Translations under genes and position numbers: made by a program
Origin: Scilla litardierei
Taxonomy: Eukaryota > Streptophyta > Magnoliopsida > Asparagales > Asparagaceae
Direction of reading: 5' to 3'
DNA length: 64,000 nucleotides
Assembly: GCA_030789695.1 (NCBI GenBank)
Contig: CM061139.1
Span: 105,560,837-105,624,836, forward strand
Part shown: positions 43,123-51,871 of the stretch, piece by piece
How the letters are laid out: each line of letters starts with the position of its first letter
Numbering within the stretch: position 1 is the first letter of the stretch
Notes under the pieces: model-generated
Database searches by the model: none
What the model saw: the letters and a program-made list of their open reading frames with translations, nothing else
Told to the model about the DNA's origin: nothing

Positions 43123-44457
43123 ATACTAAGGCTGTCACATGAATGCCTCTTTCTTAATTCATTCAATTCCCATCATTCTTTTAATATAACCCTTACACAA
43201 ATACTGTCACACACAACTCTCTCTTATCATTTAATAGCCAAGGCTGTCAACTATCCTTAGCATTAGTTTATTCAATCAACCCTTTCTCATAACTTCACTG
43301 TCTCTCTCTCCCCCTTTCTCTTCTTCTGTCACTTGCTTCATCTTCTGTTTTGTCTTCTTTATTTTTTGTTACAAAGTTGCAGCAACCAAGCAAACAAATG
43401 GGCTCTCGCAAGACAAGTGGGGGGTTCTTACATCGCGCGAGGGGAGATGAAGGTGACGGCAGCGCATGGGGGTCCGGCGGTCACCTGGGTGGCGGCTCCG
43501 GTGCGTTTTTCGGCGGTTCTGGGCGACTGGGGCGGTTTCCGGTGCTTCTTCCGGCGGTTCGTCGGCGGGCTGACGGCGGGGATGGCCGGCGGCGACGCGC
43601 AGGTGAGGGTGGAGGCCGGCCTAGGGGAGCGGGAGGAGGAAGGAGAGAAATAAATGGTTTGGGATTTGCTTTTGGGGTTTTTGAATCTGAATTCTTAATT
43701 TCAGATTTGGGTTGATGTTTGGAGATTGGATTTCTATTTTGGTTTTGATCTCTGGTTGTTTTTGATTTGGAAACGAATTTGGTAAAATTTTTTTGCTGGT
43801 TTGAGGAGTTCAAATTGGTGGAGGATTTTGGTTTGATGGAGTTTGATTTGATTTGGGGAGAATTTGGTTTGCAGGGGACTGATTTGCTTGAGGGTTGTTT
43901 TTGGTGGGGAGAATTTGGGTTCTGATTTGTGTTTTGGCTTGGAGAACCTTGCAGGGGAAGAGGAAGTTGCAGGTTGGTTTGTTTGCAGGAGAAGAGGCGT
44001 TTCCCTTGCTGTTGAAATACAACAGTGAAGGGGAACAGATTGATTGAAGGGAAAGCTGGAGGTGGGGGATTGACATCAATAGAGATGTTGGATCTGAGCT
44101 GCCCAACGGTGGAAGTCAATAGGGTAGGTTAGGTTAAACAATGACTTAATTAGGGTTAAAGTTAATTAGTGATTAACTTCTAATTAAGGTAATTAAGTAA
44201 TTAAGTAAAATGTAAAAGTAAATAAAGTAATTAGTGAAAGTTGAAGGTGATTAACAATTTGTAATTAGCATGATAATTAAATTCGGGTAATTAGTTAAAA
44301 TTGATAGTCGGTTAATGATGATACGGTAAAACGAAGAACGGATACATGCTCGCGTTGACGCACAAACATAGAACTCACGCACGAGAACATCCGGATGGTC
44401 AAAACGAAAATACGGGCACACACAATAATCATACGCCTAGAAATACCGGCCGTTACA
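41482..44457 (-). repeat. 5' LTR of the minus-strand chromovirus
   Basis: 2976 bp, partner of 33746-36715. Contains a microsatellite absent from the partner. A proline/asparagine-rich open frame of about 210 codons (44119-43481, minus) is broken in the partner LTR, and I do not treat it as a gene. Confidence 0.88.
43068..43119. repeat. C(17) run followed by a (TC)n microsatellite
   Basis: Seventeen C then about 35 bp of TC dinucleotides. The other LTR has only CCCTCTCTCTCTC here, so the tract grew after insertion. Confidence 0.9.
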
Positions 44458-44462
44458 GTTTT

Positions 44463-44631
44463 GATGAGGCAACCTCGTTGACTCTGGATCCTGAAGTATC
44501 CACCCCTAGACACATCCCTAATAAAACAGGGGAAGTTATGGATAAACCGTTCTTTATTTTACAAGGCAGTTATCCTAACTCGGATCCTGAAGAATCCACC
44601 TCTTATTCAATGTTGGTTGAATAAGGGGAAG
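44463..44631 (+). other. 3' UTR of the plus-strand copia, second part, with polypurine tract
   Basis: Continues the copia 3' UTR beyond the chromovirus. Two GGATCCTGA(A).TCCACC words. AATAAGGGGAAG (44620-44631) immediately precedes the 3' LTR. Confidence 0.65.
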
Positions 44632-44748
44632 TGTTATGAATAGGCCCATAAGGCCCATTAGGTATCCACCGATTCTTTGAAAGCTATATATGAGGGTAGG
44701 AGGTTACTAACCCCTTACACTTATTACTCTACTTTTCCCTTCACAACA
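44632..44748 (+). repeat. 3' LTR, plus-strand copia (117 bp)
   Basis: TGTTATGAATAGGCCC to TTCACAACA, matching 26273-26392 with a few differences. Confidence 0.85.
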
Positions 44749-46330
44749 ACTGTTATCTTCTTAAGAAAAATAAATTATTGTATCTTGTAATTTCGTGGCG
44801 GTATTTCGGAAATTCTACAAGACTTCACACATTGTTATGATTTGAAAAGCAACTCAATGGTACATGCAAAAAATATGTCACATTTCTTTTGCTCGTTGCA
44901 CATGTCAAAATTTGATAAATAAATGATTTTTTTTCCTATCTCCTCAACTCGCTGGCAGTTCAAAATTTATACTACACATAGTGAGGCTATTTTTGTCAGC
45001 CGTAAGGGAGGCGAAAATTGTGCACATGGGCTTTGAGGGTTATAGAGATGGAGACGCTTGATAGGATTGTTTGGGCTCAAAGAGAGCGTATCTTCGGAAG
45101 GGTGTTTTCTCTTGCTTAATTATATAGAGAGGCAACGGGCCATGTGTAAAGCTGTGGGTTTCTGAGCATAGCCGACTTCATACGCAAGAGGCCACCGACA
45201 ATGTCGACGGATAGGACAGACATTAAATGCTGATTGCACTTGGAGAGAGAATGTTGGTCGGTTGTCTGAGATCATGCCATGTGGACGACGTGGGCCATTG
45301 TCGGTAGTCATTTGTCATTCTGAGGACGTAGGAGAGCGGTCCGCAGACCCTGAGGTCAAGTGTTCCTGTGGGGCTATGCTGAGGTCGGGTCTGCCGTCCT
45401 CTCTTGCCAGGTCGAAAGGTCCCGCTGACGGGTCCCATCCGACGTGTTGGGAGGTCCCTGCCGACGGGTCACATCCGTCGCATTGGGCCGGGCTTCGCGG
45501 CTAATTTGCTGAACCCAATTGATGGAACCGGTATCTACAGAGCTATTCAACATTTTTCTCATTGACTGAGTGCAATGCCACACTCCATAGATCTCTTATA
45601 CATATTAGAGCCCAGCTTTGTCAAACTTGACATGCATAGTGTGATTGTCGAGGCATCATGAAAGCATTGAGCTATACTAAACCATAAATTCACAGTGAAG
45701 CCGGGACAAACATGCGACTTTTCTGACAAAGAAACAAAGAGAAAAAGTAGGCTTTTCTTGATCAGCAATTGCTGCTATGATAAGCAAAGTTCATCTCAAT
45801 ACCTTGGTGTTTCTTTCATGTGAAATACCTTGGCCTGCCCCCTTTCGTCAGCTTATCCAAAAACGGAACACTTCTCTTTCCTGTGAAAATTCTGGGTTTT
45901 TAGGGCACTTTATGAAGATGTGATCTTAATCATGCAAGGGAGAACTTGTTGGTGGCGAATTGATCAAAACTGCATCCAATATACTTCGTAATTGATTATA
46001 ACTAAGGATTGTGAGTCCTGCGAGATGCTTGTAAGTGAAAGCGGAGGGTGATGACAGAGGATGTTTCCTTCTTTTTTTGGTTAAGGATAACTATAGGAAA
46101 CCAAATGAATCTCATGTCTTTGTACAGTTTTTATGGAACAATGTTTACCGATCAATAACTAAATTAGAGGCAATTGTCTATAAAGGTCTCTCGGACAATG
46201 GGAGAAGGGGAGACTTTTTCCAGACGATTCCACGCAATCTGAGACAATACTTTCTGACAACTAGGTATTTCTACACATGTATCTACTCCACCCAAATTCT
46301 GCATTTCCTCCATAGCTCGACGCGATAACT
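44749..46330. other. Unassigned sequence
   Basis: No gene recognised. 45120-45530 has a TTATATAGAGAGG TATA-like sequence and a GC-richer stretch with repeated GACGGGTC.CATCCG(A/T)CG words, which resembles LTR sequence but lacks boundaries. 45540-46330 is AT-rich with only short frames. Confidence 0.4.
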
Positions 46331-46633
46331 ATTGGTTGGTCTCCCTAATTTGAGTCACTATCTGACTTAAGCATCGGATGTGATTATGTCGGACCCCAGA
46401 TCTGACCCTCCCTAACGAGCTCTGCGTGTTGCATGAAGCTGAAGATAGCCCGGATATAACTTAAACATATCCGATATAGCTCGGACGTGATTCTGACAGC
46501 TCGGTTCGAGGTCTATTCAGCCCGGGGTTGGCTCGCCTAGGACACAGTCTGTTGCCAACGTCATCTCACGTTAGCTACTGCAACCGTCCATCATCCAACG
46601 ATATTCAGTGGTGATAAAACACATGTAAACATT

Positions 46634-46651
46634 TGGCGCCGTCTGCGGGAA
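46634..46651 (+). other. Primer binding site, Tat/Retand type
   Basis: TGGCGCCGTCTGCGGGAA, followed by the first gag ATG about 35 nt later. Confidence 0.7.
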
Positions 46652-46686
46652 ACGAGTTGACATCTGCGTCTTCGACCACATTGACG

Positions 46687-47272
46687 ATGACTCGACCCAC
46701 CAATCAAGGGCCTGAAAGGCCAATCATCGTAGGGGCGGCGAATGTTACGCCGCACTCCATGTATTTTAGTTCTTCCACTCATTTGGAAAGCCCAGCTCGC
46801 AATTAATGACTTTGGAGCAACTCTATGCGTTCTCACAGAAGACGAGCGTCAATATTCAAGCGCTGACAGTCGTGATAGAACGATTGACTGGTTCACAATC
46901 CTAGCTAACTGTGAGCCCACCAGTCATTCCAACTCCTTCTCAGCAATAACAATAGTGTCACATCTCCCCCTCGTCCCGAAGGAGCTCAGGACGGTGATAT
47001 CGAGTGCCATATCTCAACTACAGCTGGTTTCAGGGGCCCAAGTCCGTCACTCAGTGGGGTTGAGGACAGCTGCCCTACTCTACCTGATGATTAACATAGA
47101 GAGAGCCACCATGGGGGAAGTCGCAGCCCTCATCGTAGGTCTCACTAAGGCCTCAAGAGGAAGGCTCTTAGAGACCGCCTCTGCCATCCGAGCTCTTCCA
47201 ACAGTTCAGATGAGGAGCAAACCCCCGAAGAAGATAATCACCTCGGCCCTGCTGCCGCTCAGATTCTGTTGA
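46687..47272 (+). pseudogene. Gypsy gag N-terminal remnant
   Basis: First ATG after the primer site (MTRPTNQGPERPIIVG...), with stops after about 40 codons. A second frame, 46742-47272, stays open for 176 codons but has no recognised domain. The position is that of a Tat-type gag; the content is too decayed to confirm. Confidence 0.4.
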
Positions 47273-47339
47273 GAGATGTGTGTGCCCTTGAGTCAATTTA
47301 TCTCTATGTATATGTACAAACATCTTGTTCGAAATAACA

Positions 47340-47625
47340 CACTACTAAAAAATTGACTTTTACCGACGTTTTTATGCCGGCGTTTTAAATAAACGTTGGT
47401 AAATGTCTATTGTTGTTTTGACATTTACCGGCATTTATATAAACACCGCAAATGTTGGACTTTTCCCGACGTTTATAAAGATGCCGACAAATGCTCTACT
47501 TTTAACTGCGTTTTACTAAAAGATGTCGACAAATGCTTGACTTTTCCTGTCGCTTCACTAAAAACGCTGGCAAATGCTGGACTTTTCCCAGTGCTTCACT
47601 AAAAACGTTGAGAATCTAATGACCA
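47340..47625 (+). mobile_element. CACTA transposon terminus with subterminal repeats
   Basis: CACTACTAAAAAATTGAC at 47340 is a typical CACTA terminal inverted repeat start. It is followed by about six short subterminal repeats in both orientations (ACCGACGTTT, AAACGTTGG, CTTTTCCCGACGTTTATAAA-like units) to about 47625. No matching opposite end (TTTTTAGTAGTG) is seen in the rest of the window. It may own the chitinase-like exon that follows. Confidence 0.7.
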
Positions 47626-47966
47626 ACGTTTAATATAACGAAAAGGATCCAATTAACGCTAGTTCATGTAATTTCTCATGAGAGATATTTCAAGTAATTT
47701 TTTTTAAATATTAAGGTTTAGCCCTAAATATTAAGGTTAGCTAGGGCTGAAACCTTCTCTAATTTTTAGCGGGATGCCGCTTCATTTTTTAGATCGCGCT
47801 CAAAATCCACAAACCTAAAAGCTTGAAGACAATCTCCCCCTCCCCTAAAATCTTGATCAAAAATACCCAAACCTTAATTTTCCCCTCATTTTTCAGATCG
47901 TGCATGCTTGCTCACTAGGGATGAAACGGCTCCTCTATTTCCCCTTTCTCCTCTTTCTTCCGAAGC

Positions 47967-48114
47967 TGCAACGAGACGATCAACGACTTCTACCAGGTCT
48001 ATCAGTTCAAGAACCTCTTTGAGAAGTGCAACGCCCCCATTGCCCACGCGATGGGGTTTTGGGACTACAAGTCGTTCATTACGGCGGCGGCCGAGTACAA
48101 GCACCTATGGTTTG
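47967..48114 (+). pseudogene. Chitinase-like (CTL1 type) exon fragment, left part
   Basis: Encodes CNETINDFYQVYQFKNLFEK followed by APIAHAMGFWDYKSFITAAA, which matches the start of the catalytic-like domain of plant chitinase-like proteins (GH19-related; CTL1/POM1 type by recall). It is cut after GTTTG (48110-48114) by the chromovirus and continues at 57617. No ATG, signal peptide or promoter for it is identified upstream. Known CTL proteins act in the cell wall; this copy is an interrupted single exon. Confidence 0.7.
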
Positions 48115-50488
48115 TCTAACGACTGGTTTTTCATGTATGGATTTTATTATATATATATAATATTAATTGTTGCTTTCCCTTCTTTATGATTTCCATTTTC
48201 GTCTCCGTAGTTTTCATTTTCGTTCGTTTCGTCGTGATTCTCTAGATTCTTCCATCGGTCGGCGTGTTTGAAGTAAGTCATTCGTGACGGGCTTCATAAC
48301 GTCGATATCTTAGAGTTAGAACGAGCCTAGGAGACTTAGGAAACCATCCCGGAGCTTCGCGCTCCATTTCGGAACTTTTGGTGCTCATTAGCCGGTATAA
48401 GAAGGGGCACCGACCGACTAGATGACGATCCAGTCGGTCGGAAAACCTTCTTGAACCGACTAGTGAGCTTTGTTCAATGTTCAGGAGTTACTGTTTGTCG
48501 TTAGTCGGTCTAAGAACGTTGGTTGACCGACTAGGTTGCAAACTAGTCGGTCGGCAATGCTTCTTGAACCGACTAACTCATTAACTATTTTTGACACTAG
48601 TTACTGTTTACTCTTAGTCGGTCTAAGAACGTTCATCGACCGACTAGATGTCAAACTAGTCGGTCAGTAGTTGTTCTTTGACCGACTAAATCTAGATCCT
48701 AATTTTCGTCTGGGTTACTGTTTACACTTAGTCAGTCTGCGTTGGTCAACCGACCGACTAGATGTCAAACTAGTCGGTCAGTGGTTGTTCTTTGACCGAC
48801 TAACCAGTGCTGTAAACCCTAGTTTTGCCCTAGCCGCCACCAAACTCTATAAATACCCCTCCAAACGTTTTCTTCTTCTTCCTCATGACCTAAAACCCTA
48901 GTTTCTCCCCCATTGTGCCCCCATCTTCCCCAAATCCTCAAACCTTCATTCCAAGCTCATCCTCCATCATCCAAACCCTCCCTTGTCACAACCCACCTTC
49001 CATCTTCCCCAAACCTTCATCAAACCCCCAAAATCCACATCCAAACCCATTTCTCCAGATTTTTCCCTCATTTCCAGATCTGAGCCGGATCGTTCTTCCG
49101 TTGCCGTGGTTGCTCGGCATCGCTCATCCGCCTCTTCACGGTAATACTCGATTCCTTTAGTTTTAGCATAACCCCCATTGACATTGTGAAACCCTAATAA
49201 AATGGATTATTAGAAAGTTAGGATTCTAATAAGAAATCGATCTAGAATCATTGTTCTAATGATTGTTTTGCCATAACAGTGATCTATTCCGTAGTTAGCT
49301 TGTGTGACGATCTTCATTGCTCGTCAACCCCGGTATCAGGCAAATGAAACTTGCATCTCTTGATTTGGGCCATGTCTTAGGCCATTTCCTTGCTTTAGCG
49401 TAAAAGAGACTAGACGGTGAAAGAATAGCATGTCTAGACGCCATTGACCTAGCTTGACAACGAAGCTTGGTCCGTCACCTTCATCATGCTTGTATGTCAC
49501 GTTTAAATTCAATTAACGGTACGCAAATATCTGTTCATGTTATTGCATAGTGATTATTCATCGTGATTGCGTAGCACACGCTACAATAGTATGTTCCTGG
49601 CTCGTGTTCCAGAAGCGAGCCCTGTAGTTGGAAACCCCAACGCTCGGATACCGGCTAGGTGCACCCCTATGCCAAATACACTTCCTGGCTCGTGATCCAG
49701 AAGTGAGCTCAGTTAGTTGGAAACCCCAACGCTCGACACATATGGGTGGGGTAAGAGATAAGCGGCCACCTGAGCCCCGAGTTGGCCTGATCCGCCACTC
49801 TGGCCAGCAGGCGAAATCTCTAGTGATAAGTGATAATCGTGATAAGTGATTCGTGAATTAGTGATTTGGTAGCTTTTGCTACATCGTGCGTGCTTGTCTC
49901 TCCCTTTAAACTGTCACATCATACTTAACTGCCATGTCATTGCTAAATATTATAAGTGCTAGGTTGTTAGTTACTTTCAGTTTCCTTGCTCAAGTCTTTC
50001 AGACTTGCTGACATGTGCCCCTCTCTCTTTTGGGTGACGCATGTTAGACCCTGAGCCTGAGTTGCTTGCTGAGGGCGAGGTGTTTGCGGACATCGATCTT
50101 GAGCCCGTGTTGGTCGAGGACTTCATAGACACTGGAGATCAGTCTTAGTGTCTACGTCTAGTTTTGTTAGATTGCTTAGGTTGTCGGTGCGTGGCACCTA
50201 GTTGATACTCTGTTATGTTTGTATTTTTGTTTGGCCTTGTTCTGGGCCTTTAGACTCTTTCTTTTAGCCTGGTGGCTTTTCTGTGATGTTGAATATTTTG
50301 TGGACAAACTGTGGGATTGGTATTTCATATCCGTCTCATATTATTATTATTGTTGTTATTGTTTCGTTTGCAATTACAGGGACCTGCTTATACTAAATTT
50401 ACGCTTATCGGGCGTGCAGCTTCACAGCTCCACGCTTGAGCGGACCTTCTCACGTCTCGCCTCCATTTTAGGGAAGCGGGGCGTGACA
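48115..50488 (+). repeat. 5' LTR of the young chromovirus
   Basis: 2374 bp. Contains the CTAGTCGG/CCGACTAG cluster (48409-48804), TATAAATA (48848-48855), and a leader with small hairpins also found in the minus-strand relative (for example GTAGC-ACAC-GCTAC 49571-49584 and GGCTCG/CGAGCC 49599-49621). Confidence 0.92.
48409..48855 (+). promoter_or_regulatory. U3 inverted-motif cluster and TATA box, chromovirus
   Basis: Half-sites (A)CCGACTAG and CTAGTCGGTC alternate about fourteen times. From 48487 they are organised in a ~115-bp unit starting TTACTGTTT (about 48487, 48602, 48715). TATAAATA at 48848-48855 follows within 45 bp. The 3' LTR has the same at about 55534-55978. Confidence 0.7.
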
Positions 50489-50630
50489 GATTTTAGTGGT
50501 GGTCCATGCAGGTCCTTTCTGTAACTGCAATTATCGGGATAACGATAATAATATAAGATTGTCCAACAAATAAGTTCGACATCTGAGCCCTAAGCTATGA
50601 GTCTAATTGTTTCGTTTCCTGTGTCATTAG
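50489..50630 (+). other. Leader between LTR and gag, primer site not identified
   Basis: Follows the LTR end TGACA with GATTTTAGTGGTGGTCCATG. The minus-strand relative has nearly the same sequence in this place (TTTTAGTGGTGGCCCATGCA), so the primer site should lie here, but it does not match the initiator-Met or Asp types I know. Confidence 0.5.
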
Positions 50631-51794
50631 ATGGCAGGAAGGCGAATCACCCATGTTGGTGGTAGTGGTGCGCTCCCTCACGACGAGGAGCCTGAGCAGG
50701 AGCCCACTAGTGGAGAGATGATGAGGATGATGATGCAGATGATGCAGGTTCAGCAGGGTGTGCTTCTGCAGGTGCAGAATGCTCTGGTGGCTCGAGCTGC
50801 TCGGGTAGTGGAAGCCCCTTGCCCTGAGCCTGGAGCGAAGCAGTTCAGAGAGCTGGGTCCTGCATATTTTGATGGGACCGAAGGTCCACTAGCTGCTGAT
50901 GAGTGGATGAGGAATATCGAGGACAATCTGAGGATGTCTAAGGTCAACGAAGTTAGTTGGGTTGACTTGGCGAAGCGCCAGCTGAGGGATAACGCCAGAA
51001 ATTGGTGGGATGCTGAAGAGAAGATGTTGGTGGAACCGATCGTTTGGGCTACCTTCAAGGCCAGATTTGATGGTGAGTTCTTCCCAAAAGCTGCAAGGGA
51101 AGAGATGCTGCAGCGTTTTATCGATCTGAAGCAAGGAAGCTCGTCGGTGGACCAGTACCACCAAGACTTCATGAGGCTGAGTCGGTTTGCACCGAAGATG
51201 GTGCATGACGCTGAGGAGAGAGCTCAGAGGTTCCTACAGGGACTTGCTTCGGAGCTCCAGAGTTTTGTGACCTCTTCTGACCGGGAATCTTATCAGAAGG
51301 TTTTAGTAGCAGCCAAGAGGCAGGAGCTGCTTGTGAACCAGAGGAGGGGGTCTATTGTTGGTGCTGGGAAGAGGCCTGTGGAACAGGCGAGAGCTGTGGT
51401 TAGACCTGGATTCAGGCCGAACCAGCCTGTTCGGTTTAAGAGGCCGGGAGGGCCTGTTCAGAAGGTTTGCCATTTCTGTGGCAAGGAGGGCCACATCAAG
51501 GAATCGTGTAGGAGGTTCTTAGGGCAATGTATGGACTGTGGAGATCCTGCCCATGCCCTCAGGGAGTGCCCGAAGTTGAAGCAGCCTTGGAGGACACCTA
51601 TTGCTGCCCCACCGTTGCAACAGCGAGCCCCGGTGCCCGCTGGTCGTGGGGTACCCCTTGTTCCACAAGGGCATGCTTTTCGACGGGCTGTTCCGCCGAG
51701 GAGGCATGCATTTCTAATGACCGAGGAGGAGATTTTGGCCATGGATGAGGTCATTGCAGGTAACTTCCAATCTAGCTGTTCCTTTCTTAATTAG
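50631..51794 (+). CDS. gag: Chromovirus Gag polyprotein
   Basis: 387 codons, intact. It forms the particle that packages element RNA in the cytoplasm. Basic N terminus, Met/Gln-rich segment (about residues 25-45), capsid domain about 70-210 (FDGTEGPLAADEWMRNIEDN, DNARNWWDAEEKML), basic linker, then two CCHC zinc knuckles at about residues 280-320 (CHFCGKEGHIKESC, CMDCGDPAHALREC). The stop at 51792-51794 lies inside a predicted intron (51760-51871); splicing would join codon 376 in frame to pol. Start chosen at the first ATG after the leader; it parallels the start of the minus-strand relative. Confidence 0.88.
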   Translation: MAGRRITHVGGSGALPHDEEPEQEPTSGEMMRMMMQMMQVQQGVLLQVQNALVARAARVVEAPCPEPGAKQFRELGPAYFDGTEGPLAADEWMRNIEDNLRMSKVNEVSWVDLAKRQLRDNARNWWDAEEKMLVEPIVWATFKARFDGEFFPKAAREEMLQRFIDLKQGSSSVDQYHQDFMRLSRFAPKMVHDAEERAQRFLQGLASELQSFVTSSDRESYQKVLVAAKRQELLVNQRRGSIVGAGKRPVEQARAVVRPGFRPNQPVRFKRPGGPVQKVCHFCGKEGHIKESCRRFLGQCMDCGDPAHALRECPKLKQPWRTPIAAPPLQQRAPVPAGRGVPLVPQGHAFRRAVPPRRHAFLMTEEEILAMDEVIAGNFQSSCSFLN

Positions 51795-51871
51795 TTGATT
51801 GTTACATTAAGTTGGCTGCTTGTGTATGAATGTTGCTAGAGTAAGATTTGATTGATTAGACTGTTTGTTAG
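51760..51871 (+). other. Predicted gag-pol intron, 112 nt
   Basis: Donor GCAG|GTAACT and acceptor TTTGTTAG|GTG. Removal fuses the gag frame directly to the pol frame. The minus-strand chromovirus has a 100-nt equivalent (40153-40252) with GTAACC and TTTGTTAG. Both lengths leave remainder 1 on division by 3, as the frame change needs. Prediction only. Confidence 0.6.

Larger units (their letters stand above)
33746..44457 (-). mobile_element. Minus-strand chromovirus (Ty3/gypsy with chromodomain), decayed
   Basis: 10.7 kb. LTRs of 2970 and 2976 bp run (minus strand) TGTAA.GGCCGGTATTTC to GGGGCGTGACA. TSD GTTTT is exact at 33741-33745 and 44458-44462. Internal order on the minus strand: gag, protease, RT, RNase H, integrase, chromodomain. 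Gag and pol carry frameshifts and stops. The two LTRs differ by several indels and many substitutions, so this copy is clearly older than its relative at 48115-57611. Large LTRs and a chromodomain fit the Tekay/Del lineage (inference). Confidence 0.88.
26273..44748 (+). mobile_element. Plus-strand Ty1/copia retrotransposon with very short LTRs, twice interrupted
   Basis: LTRs 26273-26392 and 44632-44748 are close copies (TGTTATGAATAGG.CAT..GGCCCATT start, CCCTTCACAACA end). Primer site CGTTATCAGCACG follows, a 1.3 kb leader, then gag, protease, integrase, RT and RNase H in copia order, and AATAAGGGGAAG before the 3' LTR. Flanks AGTGT (26268-26272) and ACTGT (44749-44753) are a duplication with one change. 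A solo LTR sits in the protease region and a 10.7 kb chromovirus in the 3' UTR. Short LTRs suit the Ale/Retrofit-type or related copia lineages; I do not assign one. Confidence 0.8.
46331..47277 (+). mobile_element. Fragment of a Tat/Retand-like gypsy element (LTR end, primer site, gag start)
   Basis: A truncated LTR end (with CTGACTTAAGCATCGGA, common in such LTRs) leads to TGGCGCCGTCTGCGGGAA and then to a broken gag. The 5' part of the LTR and everything after gag are missing. Lineage is inferred from the primer site. Confidence 0.6.

Noticed and set aside
43481..44119. A 212-codon frame in the minus-strand chromovirus LTR (and shorter versions at 35714-36390)
   Set aside because: It lies in U3, is broken in the partner LTR, and is low-complexity Pro/Asn/Ser sequence.
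46742..47272. A 176-codon frame as an intact host gene
   Set aside because: It overlaps the expected gag start in another frame, has no recognised domain and lies next to a truncated LTR and primer site.
48671..49160. Frames in the chromovirus LTR around the TATA box (also 55794-56024)
   Set aside because: Present identically in both LTRs, run through the motif cluster and leader, and show no domain.
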